From: an uncultured Prevotellaceae bacterium
GTDB taxonomy: Bacteria > Bacteroidota > Bacteroidia > Bacteroidales > Bacteroidaceae
Direction of reading: 5' to 3'
Length of the DNA stretch: 44,145 bases
Assembly (NCBI GenBank): GCA_946186505.1
Contig: CAMHNI010000029.1
Location: 1-44,145 of the forward strand
A model generated the notes under the pieces. The model ran no database searches. It was not told the origin of the DNA and worked only from the letters and a program-made list of their open reading frames with translations. How positions within the stretch are numbered: the stretch's first letter is position 1; every line of letters begins with the position of its first letter. Made by a program: the position numbers and the translations under genes. Positions 26,240-35,410 of this stretch are shown in pieces.

Positions 26240-28065
26240 AGGGCACCTCCTTTCTTGCTATGGCCATTGCGGCCGATGGGACGCCCAATAATCCAGGCTA
26301 TCGACACTTTTGCCTTGGTGGGGCCTATGAAGCTGAGCTTCCGGTTGCGCTGCCAGATGAGGTGGGCATTCTCGAACATGCCGTGGTAGTAGCGCTGGGG
26401 GCCGCCCACATAGCCGGCACCGAGGCTGAACTCCAGCTGCCAGTGGGGTGCCAGGGTCGTGGCGTAGCCATAGGTCAGTCCGAAGCTGGTGTATTCGCCC
26501 TGCCATCCCTTGTTGTCGTCGTCGGTGTCCCACTGCACGTCGTATTTGCCACCGGCACCGTAAATGCCAAGGAAGTGGCCGTTGAGCACGGTGCGGCAGG
26601 TGTGGCAGCGACGGGACAGCCAGTAGCGCAGCTCGCCGCCCACCATGAGCACCTCGGCGGCGCGGTTGCCCTTATTGGCACCGTGCCAACGATACCAGGG
26701 TGTCCACCACTCGGCCATGATGCTCCAGCGGCTGGTGCCGAGGGGCACCTCCACCTCGAGGTTGGGCGCGAGTGCGGCATCGAAGAGCAGGTTGGTCTTC
26801 AGAGCCAACAGAGGCCGCCAGACGGGCAGTTTCTCAGCGATGTCGGGCCTGTCGGGACCGTTGTCCATATAGCGCAGGGTGTCGGAGAACGTGGTCGCCT
26901 GACTGCGGTGGCTCTGCGTGGCGTAGTCTATAGTGTAGTCAGTATAACGCAACTGGGGGAAGCAACGCTCGGCGATGACGGCCATGTCGGCGGGGAAGAG
27001 GACCTGCATCTGGTGCAGCTTGGCATCAGGCTCCACGGTCATGTCGTCGATGATGGTCAGCAGCTGCTGGCGGTGGGGCAGCGACGACTTATCGACATAG
27101 CTGCGCAGGCCTTCCCAGTTCTCGGCGGTGTGGCGCACGTGGACGATGGAGTCGGGCAGTCTGAGACGCTGGCCGATGTAGCGGCGCATGCTCTCAGTAC
27201 GCTGGCGGGCGAGGTTGTCGTTGAGGCTGTAGTCACCCTCGGGCGAGGCATAGCCATGGAAGGTGACGCTGCGCACGACCAGCGAGGTGTCGAGGATGAC
27301 CGAACGGATATTGTCCTCGACGCGTTGCAGCTCGCGAGCGTTACTATGGTAGTTCTCGTCGATGGCGGTCTGGCTGACAGGGAAGTCGATGTATGCCTTG
27401 TAGCTCCTGCTGACCACGGAGTCGTGGGCATCGACGAACTTGCGCTCGCTGACACGCCGGTGGCCGATGGTGGATACCAGGGTGTCGGTAGCGGTGACCG
27501 CAGCCTCGCAGCAGCGTGTTTCCACACGCAGCAGCTGGAGCTTGGCGTCAAGCATCCAGTCGGCGTATGGCAGCGTGCAGGTGTAGGTATAGTCGGGTCT
27601 GGTGTGTCCGGCACGCAACTGCAGGATGGATGCCGAGGCCGGATGGTGGCGGTGGGCATAGCGGCGGTGGTGCTTATAGGCCCGTGGCTGCATGAGGGCG
27701 ACGGAGGGATAGTCGGCCTGATGGCCCAGCGAGTCGATGAGCCGAGGCACGAAGATGGTGGTCAGCCGCTTGTCGCGGGCCATGCCGTCAGACGGTCTGA
27801 CCCTCATCGAGAGACGCATGCCCCCGTTGGGGGTGCGCACCAGCGTCACGCTGTCAGCATCGAGGGAGCCGGGGACGGGCTGTGTCTGTGCTGTCGCCGT
27901 GGTGGAGAACAGAAGGAAGAACAGGAGGTGGGAGGCGATGAGCGGGAAGCAGCAGTGACGGGATGGGGACACAAAGCATCTCACCCATGCCAAAACACGT
28001 GAGACAACAGTGCCAGAATGTCTGGGACACCGTACTTCCGACCTAATCTCAAAGCACCTATGCAT
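26230..28065 (-). CDS. DUF3868/OmpA-like/DUF3575 outer-membrane protein of fimbrial locus
   Basis: A 611-residue exported protein. A long, arginine-rich N-terminus precedes the hydrophobic core 'LIASHLLFFLLFSTTATAQ' near residues 42-60, so an in-frame GTG around residues 20-32 could be the true start. Residues about 60-200 look like the DUF3868 beta domain. About 210-340 is an OmpA-like segment ('GYASPEGDYSLNDNLARQR'). About 410-600 is DUF3575, with 'ALKTNLLFDAALAPNLEVEV', 'EWWTPWY' and 'GGELRYWL', ending in aromatic beta strands as expected of a barrel. Such proteins are regular partners of DUF5119 and fimbrillin genes. It is the first gene of the fimbrial operon, after a TATATTTG promoter box. 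Confidence 0.82.
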   Translation of the reverse strand: MHRCFEIRSEVRCPRHSGTVVSRVLAWVRCFVSPSRHCCFPLIASHLLFFLLFSTTATAQTQPVPGSLDADSVTLVRTPNGGMRLSMRVRPSDGMARDKRLTTIFVPRLIDSLGHQADYPSVALMQPRAYKHHRRYAHRHHPASASILQLRAGHTRPDYTYTCTLPYADWMLDAKLQLLRVETRCCEAAVTATDTLVSTIGHRRVSERKFVDAHDSVVSRSYKAYIDFPVSQTAIDENYHSNARELQRVEDNIRSVILDTSLVVRSVTFHGYASPEGDYSLNDNLARQRTESMRRYIGQRLRLPDSIVHVRHTAENWEGLRSYVDKSSLPHRQQLLTIIDDMTVEPDAKLHQMQVLFPADMAVIAERCFPQLRYTDYTIDYATQSHRSQATTFSDTLRYMDNGPDRPDIAEKLPVWRPLLALKTNLLFDAALAPNLEVEVPLGTSRWSIMAEWWTPWYRWHGANKGNRAAEVLMVGGELRYWLSRRCHTCRTVLNGHFLGIYGAGGKYDVQWDTDDDNKGWQGEYTSFGLTYGYATTLAPHWQLEFSLGAGYVGGPQRYYHGMFENAHLIWQRNRKLSFIGPTKAKVSIAWIIGRPIGRNGHSKKGGALWQ

Positions 28066-28092
28066 GTAAACAACTGTATTACTTCTGTTTAC
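28066..28092. repeat. Inverted repeat at the start of the fimbrial operon
   Basis: GTAAACA and TGTTTAC, a perfect 7-bp inverted repeat 13 bases apart, directly upstream of the first ATG and within the predicted leader. It could be an operator or a leader stem covering the ribosome entry site; no more can be said. Confidence 0.3.
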
Positions 28093-28144
28093 AAAATTGA
28101 CCTATCTTATTTATCTAGTTTAGTGACCAAAGTATTTGATGGCA

Positions 28145-28152
28145 CAAATATA
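28145..28152 (-). promoter_or_regulatory. -7 box of the fimbrial operon
   Basis: The minus strand reads TATATTTG, matching TAnnTTTG, about 80 bases before the first ATG. No clear -33 TTTG is seen at the right distance. Confidence 0.4.
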
Positions 28153-28221
28153 CAAAGAAGAAAACAATTATTTTACCTTTTTGTCAGATTTCTTGGCTCC
28201 TTTAATATTTTTTAAGAAATC

Positions 28222-28294
28222 AAAAAGACAACTGTTGTCTATTACAAGACAACTTGAACAACTTGGACCTCTCGGCCGAAGTTGTTCAAGTTGT
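28222..28294 (-). terminator. Double hairpin after aldA
   Basis: A perfect 16-bp stem (ACAACTTGAACAACTT, 28249-28264, with 28279-28294) with a 14-base loop is followed, in the leftward direction, by a second small hairpin AGACAAC/GTTGTCT and a five-base T-run. It separates aldA from the fimbrial operon promoter. Confidence 0.65.
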
Positions 28295-28323
28295 TATATA
28301 TAGTTATTTCCTAAATGCTACGC

Positions 28324-29763
28324 TTATTCATCGTATGTATCGAGGTAGGTGACGTGGGTGACGAGATACTCCTCGACACCGTGTTTGCCGTCAGCACCGC
28401 CGATACCCGACTTCTTCACGCCTGCATGGAAGCCCTGGATGGCCTCGAAGTGTTCGCGGTTGATATAGGTCTCGCCGAACTCCAGTTCGCGGCATGCCTT
28501 CACGGCAACATTCAGGTCCTTGGTGAAGATGCTCGAGGCCAGACCGTACTCGCAGTCGTTTGCCATCTGGATAACCTCGTCAAGCGTCTCGAACTCGACG
28601 AGCGGGATGACAGGACCGAAGGTCTCCTCATGGATGATGTCCATGTCCTGACGACAGTCATCGAGGACGGTGGCGGCGTAGAAATAGCCTTTGTCCCCTA
28701 CCCTGCTGCCGCCGCAGAGCAGACGGGCACCCTGCTTGATGGCACGCTCCACCTTCTCGGTGACGCTCTCCAAGGCACGCGCCTCGACCAGCGGACCCAT
28801 ATCGACAGACTCGTCCTGACAGGGGTCGCCCACCTTCACAGCCTTCATCTTCCCGACCAGGATCTTAGTAAACTCAGCCTTCACCTCCTTCTGCACATAG
28901 ACGCGCTCGGCGTTGTTGCAGATCTGGCCGTTGTTGCCGATGCGGCTGTCAACAATCCACTGAGCAGCCTTCTCCAGGTCGGCATCCTTCATGACGATAG
29001 CGGGAGCCTTACCACCCAGCTCTAAGCTGACCTTCGTGATGTTCTTCGAGGCGGCGGCCATGATGCTGGCACCGGCAGAGACGCTACCCGTGACGGAGAC
29101 GATGTCGATCTTCGGCGAACCGGCCATCTCGTTGCCTATGACTGAACCCTTGCCCGTAACGATGTTGATGACACCGGCAGGCAGTCCCGTCTCGGCCACA
29201 ACCTTGGCAAACTCGGTGCAGTTCTCGGGTGTGAGCTGTGAGGGTTTGATGACGATGGTGCACCCGGCGATGAGCGCAGCACCGGCCTTGCGGGCGATGA
29301 GGAAGAACGGGAAGTTCCAGGGCAGAATGCCAGCCACGACACCGATGGGTTTCTTCGTCAGCAGGATGGTCTCGTTGGGACGGTCGCTGGGAATGATCTC
29401 GCCTTCGATGTGGCGTGCGAAGGTAGCCATATACTCGAAGTAGGCAATGGTAGCACCCACCTCGATAGAAGCCCACGTACGCGTCTTACCTTGCTCACGC
29501 ATAATGATTTCCGTAAATTCGTTCTCGCGTTTCTTAATGCCTTCTGCAATCTTCAGGAGATAGCCGGCACGCTCAATGGCGGGCGTCTTGGCCCAGGCTT
29601 TCTGGGCGGCACGGGCAGCGTCGAGCGCACGGTTCACATCGTCAATGGTTCCTTCGGGCTGGCGCGAGATGACCTCCTCGGTCGAAGGGTTCAAAACGTC
29701 AATCCACTGGCCGTTCGAGCTCTCGCAGAACTGGCCGTCAATGTACATTTGTAAGTCTTTCAT
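28324..29763 (-). CDS. aldA: Lactaldehyde/glycolaldehyde dehydrogenase AldA
   Basis: A 479-residue NAD-dependent aldehyde dehydrogenase, the same length as E. coli AldA and similar to it along the whole chain as I recall it. Catalytic residues are Asn150 in 'LPWNFPFF', Glu248 in 'SLELGGKAP' and Cys282 in 'NNGQICNNAERVYVQ'; the C-terminus keeps 'FGETYINREHFEAIQGFHAG'. AldA oxidises L-lactaldehyde to L-lactate in fucose and rhamnose breakdown, and glycolaldehyde to glycolate. The frame is open 28 codons further upstream, but the chosen ATG starts at the family's 'MYIDGQF' region and is about 45 bases past a good promoter. A lactate-oxidation operon lies 20 kb away, so a metabolic link is possible but not shown. 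Confidence 0.93.
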   Translation of the reverse strand: MKDLQMYIDGQFCESSNGQWIDVLNPSTEEVISRQPEGTIDDVNRALDAARAAQKAWAKTPAIERAGYLLKIAEGIKKRENEFTEIIMREQGKTRTWASIEVGATIAYFEYMATFARHIEGEIIPSDRPNETILLTKKPIGVVAGILPWNFPFFLIARKAGAALIAGCTIVIKPSQLTPENCTEFAKVVAETGLPAGVINIVTGKGSVIGNEMAGSPKIDIVSVTGSVSAGASIMAAASKNITKVSLELGGKAPAIVMKDADLEKAAQWIVDSRIGNNGQICNNAERVYVQKEVKAEFTKILVGKMKAVKVGDPCQDESVDMGPLVEARALESVTEKVERAIKQGARLLCGGSRVGDKGYFYAATVLDDCRQDMDIIHEETFGPVIPLVEFETLDEVIQMANDCEYGLASSIFTKDLNVAVKACRELEFGETYINREHFEAIQGFHAGVKKSGIGGADGKHGVEEYLVTHVTYLDTYDE

Positions 29764-29813
29764 ACGTGTTGTTTTTGTTTTAGGATTAAGTAAATGTGGT
29801 TGTAGTTTGGGGG

Positions 29814-29844
29814 CAAAGTTAAACAAAAAAAAGGAGACTGCAAA
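29814..29844 (-). promoter_or_regulatory. aldA promoter
   Basis: The minus strand reads TTTG, 19 bases, TAACTTTG. The -33 box lies in the loop of the groEL terminator hairpin. It supports the start at 29763 rather than the longer frame, whose start at 29847 is upstream of the predicted transcription start. Confidence 0.7.
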
Positions 29845-29862
29845 CAACAGCCTCCTTTTTTA
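29825..29862 (-). terminator. groEL terminator
   Basis: AAGGAG-G-CTG pairs with CAG-T-CTCCTT in the leftward transcript and runs into eight Ts; the complementary strand has a T-run too, so it could work both ways. It begins about 30 bases past the groEL stop. Confidence 0.75.
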
Positions 29863-29892
29863 TGATATTTTATCAAGTTACAAGTTTCAGAC

Positions 29893-31530
<1,638 letters not shown>

Positions 31531-31597
31531 TTAAAACTTTGGAAAGAAATTTCCGTAATTATCTAAATTACCATTTCTGCTTATTACGTTAATTTCT

Positions 31598-31616
31598 TTC
31601 AGATTAAACTTCTGAA
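31598..31616. repeat. Small hairpin between groES and groEL
   Basis: TTCAGA and TCTGAA (TTCAGATTAAACTTCTGAA read on the plus strand) form a 6-7 bp stem right after the groES stop. It may tune the groES to groEL ratio or mark an mRNA processing point; this is only a suggestion. Confidence 0.3.
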
Positions 31617-31618
31617 AA

Positions 31619-31891
31619 TTATTTCTCAATCACTGCGAGCACGTCGCTCTGGCGCATCATTAGGTACTTCACGCCCTCGAACTCGAGTTCTGTGCCGCTG
31701 TACTTGCCGTAGAGCACTTCGTCGCCTTCCTTCAGCACCATGGCTTCGTCCTTGGTACCCTGGCCGACGGCCTTGATGGTTCCGTGTAGGGGTTTCTCCT
31801 TGGCGGTGTCAGGAATGATGATGCCGCCAATCTTCTCTTCTGCCGGTGCGGGAACGACCAGCACGCGGTCTTGTAGTGGTTTGATGTTCAT
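31619..31891 (-). CDS. groES: Co-chaperonin GroES
   Basis: A 90-residue GroES, starting '[20 protein letters not shown]' with the mobile-loop region '[13 protein letters not shown]' and ending '[12 protein letters not shown]'. It caps the GroEL ring as a heptamer. It is the first gene of the groES-groEL operon. The upstream region contains no TAnnTTTG box but a sigma-54-like -24/-12 sequence at the right distance from the ATG. Confidence 0.98.
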   Translation of the reverse strand: MNIKPLQDRVLVVPAPAEEKIGGIIIPDTAKEKPLHGTIKAVGQGTKDEAMVLKEGDEVLYGKYSGTELEFEGVKYLMMRQSDVLAVIEK

Positions 31892-31937
31892 AATATAAAT
31901 GTTTTAATGATGAATATTAATTGTTCTGCCCTGTTAC

Positions 31938-31956
31938 AAGCGAAAATCGTGCCAAA
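31938..31956 (-). promoter_or_regulatory. Sigma-54-like promoter candidate for groES-groEL
   Basis: The minus strand reads TTTGGCACGATTTTCGCTTG, with GG and GC exactly ten bases apart as in -24/-12 promoters (consensus TGGCACG N4 TTGC; here TCGC). The predicted start is about 35 bases before the ATG. No Bacteroidota-type housekeeping box is visible. Just upstream on the same strand are TGTCA-N3-TGTCA and TGGCA-N3-TGGCA. This is a match by eye only. Confidence 0.4.
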
Positions 31957-31985
31957 ATGCCAATGACTGACATTCTGACACGATT
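31945..31985 (-). terminator. 20-bp inverted repeat between acyl-CoA synthetase and groES
   Basis: Two 20-base arms (AATCGTG...) match at 16 positions; in the leftward RNA all four mismatches become G-U pairs, so the stem is continuous, ending in TTTTC. It can serve as the terminator of the acyl-CoA synthetase operon, but it also overlaps the groES control region and could be an operator. Confidence 0.5.
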
Positions 31986-32018
31986 AATTGTCGCAAACCA
32001 CCTGCCAGGTCCTGCTGC

Positions 32019-33689
32019 TTACGAATACAAGTAGCGTTTGATGGAGCGTTTCGGCGTCTTCTCGAACTCCTCGTCATGGATTTCCATCTCCGTGATTTTC
32101 TCGTAGGCGGGCAACATCTGGTTCAGACCGTTACGGTTCTGCTCCATGATATTCTTCAGGTCATCGGCAGTCAGACCAAGGTTCTTTGCCTCATCATAGT
32201 CGGGGTGAACCAATGCCACGAGCTTGTTGTCACGCTGGACCACAATGCTTTCGACGACCATGGCCATGGAGTTAAGCTTGTCCTCAATCTCCTCCGGGTA
32301 GATATTCTGGCCGCTGGGTCCGAGAAGCATGTTCTTTGACCGGCCGTTGATATAAACATTGCCATAGGCATCCATCGTGCCGAGGTCGCCCGTATGGTAC
32401 CAGCCGTCACGGTCGATAGTTTCCGCCGTGGCCTCCGGGTTTTTGAAATAGCCGAGCATCACGTTCAGGCCCTTGGCCAGGATCTCGCCGGGGATGTTCT
32501 CAGGGTCAGGCGAGTCAATCTTGACCTGCATGTGCAGGGCGGCACGGCCACAGGAGCCTGGAGCGAAAGAGTGCCAGTCGGCATAGCAGATGATGGGTGC
32601 GCACTCCGTGGCGCCGTAGCCCACCGTATAGGGGAACTCGATGCGCTTGAGAAACTGTTCGACCTCCTGGTTGAGGGCGGCACCGCCGATGATGACCTCA
32701 TACATCTGGCCACCGAAAGCCTTGAGGACCTCCTGACAGATCATCTGGCGCACCCGCTTCGAGATGACCGGCATCTGTAGGAGCAGGCGCATGCGGTTGT
32801 TCTGGATCTTGGGGAACACCTTCTTGCGGATAATCTTCTCAATAATGAGCGGCACGGCGATGACGATGACGGGCTTGATCTCAGCCAGGGCCTGCGCAAT
32901 GATGGCAGGCGACGGCACACGGTTCAAGTAGTAGATATGACAGCCGTGAAGGAACTCGAAGATGAACTCAAAGGACATGCCGTACATGTGGGCCATGGGG
33001 AGCATCGAGATGACGCGGTCGCCAGTCTTGATGGTCTTGCCCAGCACATGCTCCGCGAAGTCATAGTTCGACCACAGGGCCCTGTAGGGCACCATCACGC
33101 CCTTGGAGAATCCGGTGGTGCCACTGGTATAGTTGATGAGTGCCAGCTCGTCAGGCTCCTGCTCCTTGTAGTAGCTGACATGCTCCTTGCGGAAGTATTT
33201 CGGGAACTTCTTACCATATAATTCATTAAGATGTTCGCGTGCGTAGGTCAGCTTGTCCGTGCGGCTTACCATCAGCGAATAGTCCGGGTTGTTGATGATG
33301 CCCTCCAAGTGGGGCATCTGCTGCGGGTCAATGATGGTGGCCACGTGGTCGCCCACAAACAGCAGACGGGCCTCGGAATGATTGACAATGTTATGAATCT
33401 GCTCGGCATTGAACTCATGGAGAATGGGTACGGCAACGGCACCGTATGTCAGGGTGGCGAGGAAAGCCACAGCCCACTGGCTGGAGTTGCGCCCGCAGAG
33501 TGCAATCTTGTCGCCTTTCACGACACCAGAGTTCTCGAACAGGATATGCAGTTTCTCTATCTTACGCGCCACATCATGATATTGCAACGTCTGACCCTTG
33601 AAATCAGTCAGTGCGTCAAGGTTCCAGTTGTCGATAATGGATTTCTCCAACAGCGCATTGAAACACGGTATATTTTCAATCTGTCCCAT
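32019..33689 (-). CDS. AMP-binding long-chain acyl-CoA synthetase (second of pair)
   Basis: A 556-residue adenylate-forming enzyme. Motif A3 'YTSGTTGFSKGVM' lies near residue 188, 'GYGATECAPIICY' near 355, 'GWYHTGDLGTMD' near 430 and a C-terminal catalytic Lys in 'FEKTPKRSIKRYLYS'. It activates a fatty acid with ATP and CoA; the closest general type is FadD/FAA1-like. It starts three bases after the stop of the paralogous gene upstream, so the two form an operon. The two proteins are alike along their full length (for example 'LQYHDVARKIEKLHILFEN' in both), pointing to tandem duplication. The substrate chain length cannot be read from sequence. Confidence 0.9.
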   Translation of the reverse strand: MGQIENIPCFNALLEKSIIDNWNLDALTDFKGQTLQYHDVARKIEKLHILFENSGVVKGDKIALCGRNSSQWAVAFLATLTYGAVAVPILHEFNAEQIHNIVNHSEARLLFVGDHVATIIDPQQMPHLEGIINNPDYSLMVSRTDKLTYAREHLNELYGKKFPKYFRKEHVSYYKEQEPDELALINYTSGTTGFSKGVMVPYRALWSNYDFAEHVLGKTIKTGDRVISMLPMAHMYGMSFEFIFEFLHGCHIYYLNRVPSPAIIAQALAEIKPVIVIAVPLIIEKIIRKKVFPKIQNNRMRLLLQMPVISKRVRQMICQEVLKAFGGQMYEVIIGGAALNQEVEQFLKRIEFPYTVGYGATECAPIICYADWHSFAPGSCGRAALHMQVKIDSPDPENIPGEILAKGLNVMLGYFKNPEATAETIDRDGWYHTGDLGTMDAYGNVYINGRSKNMLLGPSGQNIYPEEIEDKLNSMAMVVESIVVQRDNKLVALVHPDYDEAKNLGLTADDLKNIMEQNRNGLNQMLPAYEKITEMEIHDEEFEKTPKRSIKRYLYS

Positions 33690-33692
33690 AGA

Positions 33693-35339
33693 TTATTGGT
33701 ATAAATATCGTTTGATGCTTTTCTTAGGAGTCTTCGCAAACTCCTCTTCCTGCAGGACTATCTCGGCAATACGGCTGTAATGAGGCAACCGCTGGTTCAG
33801 TTCGGTGCGGTTCTGCTCCATGACATCCCTCAGTTCCTCGGGCGAGAAGTCCACGACTTCATCCTTGTCAGGATAGATCAAAGCCACCAGACGGCCTTCG
33901 CGCTCAACGATAAGACTCTCGCTGACCATCGGCATGGAGTTGAGCTGGTCCTCAATCTCCTCGGGATAGATGTTCTGTCCGTTGGAACCGAGGAGCATGT
34001 TCTTGATGCGTCCGAGGATAAAGATATGGCCGTCGGCACTCATGGTGCCGAGGTCACCGGTATGATACCAGCCCTCACTGTCAATGGCCTGGGCGGTGGC
34101 TTCCGGATTCTTGTAGTAACCAAGCATGACATTGGTGCCCCGGGCCAGGATCTCACCGGGTATGCGCTCCGGGTCGGCCGACGCAATACGCACCTCCATA
34201 CGATCTACTGGGGTACCGCAGGAAGAGGGCATGAAGTCCTTGTAGTCGCTGTAGCTGATGAGGGGGGCACACTCGGTGGCACCGTATCCCACGGTAACGG
34301 GGAAGCCGATGCTTACCAGGAACTGCTCCACCTCACGGCTCAAGGCCGCTCCGCCGACGATGACCTCATAGGCACGACCGCCGAAGGCCTGATAGACCTG
34401 TTCGCAGATTTTCTCCTTGACCTTCTTCGACACGACGGGCATGCCGAGGAGGAGGCGCATGCGGTTGGTCTGTATCTTGGGGAACACGCGCTTGCGGATA
34501 ATCTTCTCGACAACCAACGGCACCGAGATGACGATTGCTGGTCTGATGGTTGCGAAAGCCTCGGCAATGATGGCCGGCGAAGGCAGGCGGGTAAGGAAGA
34601 ACAGATGGCAGCCGTGGCAGAACCCAAACAGGAACTCGATGGCCATACCATACATGTGGGCCATGGGGAGGATGCTGAGTACATTGTCATGCTGTTTGAC
34701 CGGCAGATGGGCAATGGCAAACTCGACATTGCCCCAGAGGGCCCGGTAGGGCAGCATGACGCCCTTGGAAAATCCCGTGGTACCACTGGTATAGTTGATG
34801 AGTGCCAGTTCCTCGGGGTCGTCCCTATGATAGTTGACGTGCTCGGTCCGGAAAGCCTTCGGGTACTTGCTCCCGAACATCAGGTTCAAGTGTTCGCGGG
34901 CATAGTCCAGTTTTGTGGAGCGCGAGACGAAGAGCGAAAAGTCGGGCAGGTTGATGATACCCTCAAGACTGGGCATCTCATCGGCATTGATGGTCTTGAC
35001 AATGTAGTCACCCACGAAAAGCAGCTTCGACTCCGAGTGGTTGACGATGTTATGAATCTGCGAAGCATTGAACTCATGGAGGATGGGCACGGCAACAGCG
35101 CCGTATGTCAGCGTGGCCAAAAAGGCCACAGCCCAATGAGCAGAGTTACGTCCGCAGATAGCTATCTTGTCTCCCGGTGCAACCCCGGCATTCTCAAACA
35201 GTATATGCAGTTTTTCTATTTTCCGAGCCACATCGTGGTACTGCAACGTTATGCCTTGATAGTCTGTCAAGGCATCGAAATCCCAGTTCCCGACAATGGC
35301 TTTTTGAATATATCCGTTAAAGCTATTAGCTATATCCAT
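33693..35339 (-). CDS. AMP-binding long-chain acyl-CoA synthetase (first of pair)
   Basis: A 548-residue adenylate-forming enzyme with the same motifs as its downstream paralogue: 'YTSGTTGFSKGVM' near residue 187, 'GYGATECAPLISY' near 353, 'GWYHTGDLGTMS' near 428, and a terminal 'FAKTPKKSIKRYLYQ'. It starts about 25 bases after a well-formed promoter and is the first gene of the two-gene operon. Most differences from the paralogue lie in the middle region and the C-terminal subdomain, which may reflect different acyl substrates. Fatty-acid (or related carboxylate) activation is the expected role; no beta-oxidation genes are next to it. Confidence 0.9.
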   Translation of the reverse strand: MDIANSFNGYIQKAIVGNWDFDALTDYQGITLQYHDVARKIEKLHILFENAGVAPGDKIAICGRNSAHWAVAFLATLTYGAVAVPILHEFNASQIHNIVNHSESKLLFVGDYIVKTINADEMPSLEGIINLPDFSLFVSRSTKLDYAREHLNLMFGSKYPKAFRTEHVNYHRDDPEELALINYTSGTTGFSKGVMLPYRALWGNVEFAIAHLPVKQHDNVLSILPMAHMYGMAIEFLFGFCHGCHLFFLTRLPSPAIIAEAFATIRPAIVISVPLVVEKIIRKRVFPKIQTNRMRLLLGMPVVSKKVKEKICEQVYQAFGGRAYEVIVGGAALSREVEQFLVSIGFPVTVGYGATECAPLISYSDYKDFMPSSCGTPVDRMEVRIASADPERIPGEILARGTNVMLGYYKNPEATAQAIDSEGWYHTGDLGTMSADGHIFILGRIKNMLLGSNGQNIYPEEIEDQLNSMPMVSESLIVEREGRLVALIYPDKDEVVDFSPEELRDVMEQNRTELNQRLPHYSRIAEIVLQEEEFAKTPKKSIKRYLYQ

Positions 35340-35362
35340 TGCACATTCTTAAAAATTTTGTG

Positions 35363-35394
35363 CAAAGATAGCACGTTTTTTGCACATCTGCAAA
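35363..35394 (-). promoter_or_regulatory. Promoter of the acyl-CoA synthetase operon with overlapping palindrome
   Basis: The minus strand reads TTTG, 20 bases, TATCTTTG, an exact Bacteroidota promoter. The -33 box is part of a 16-base palindrome, TTTGCA-CATC-TGCAAA (35379-35394), which could be a regulator site. Confidence 0.7.
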
Positions 35395-35410
35395 TTTTTT
35401 GTGCAGTTTT

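Noticed and set aside
26260..28002. Long rightward open frame (580 codons) opposite the DUF3575 gene
   Set aside because: It is antisense to a gene with clear domain motifs and shows a Gly/Val/His-rich composition typical of a GC-rich shadow frame; no family features.
29764..29847. Longer aldA with 28 extra N-terminal residues
   Set aside because: The extra codons lie upstream of or across the predicted promoter and groEL terminator, and the shorter form has the family's exact length.
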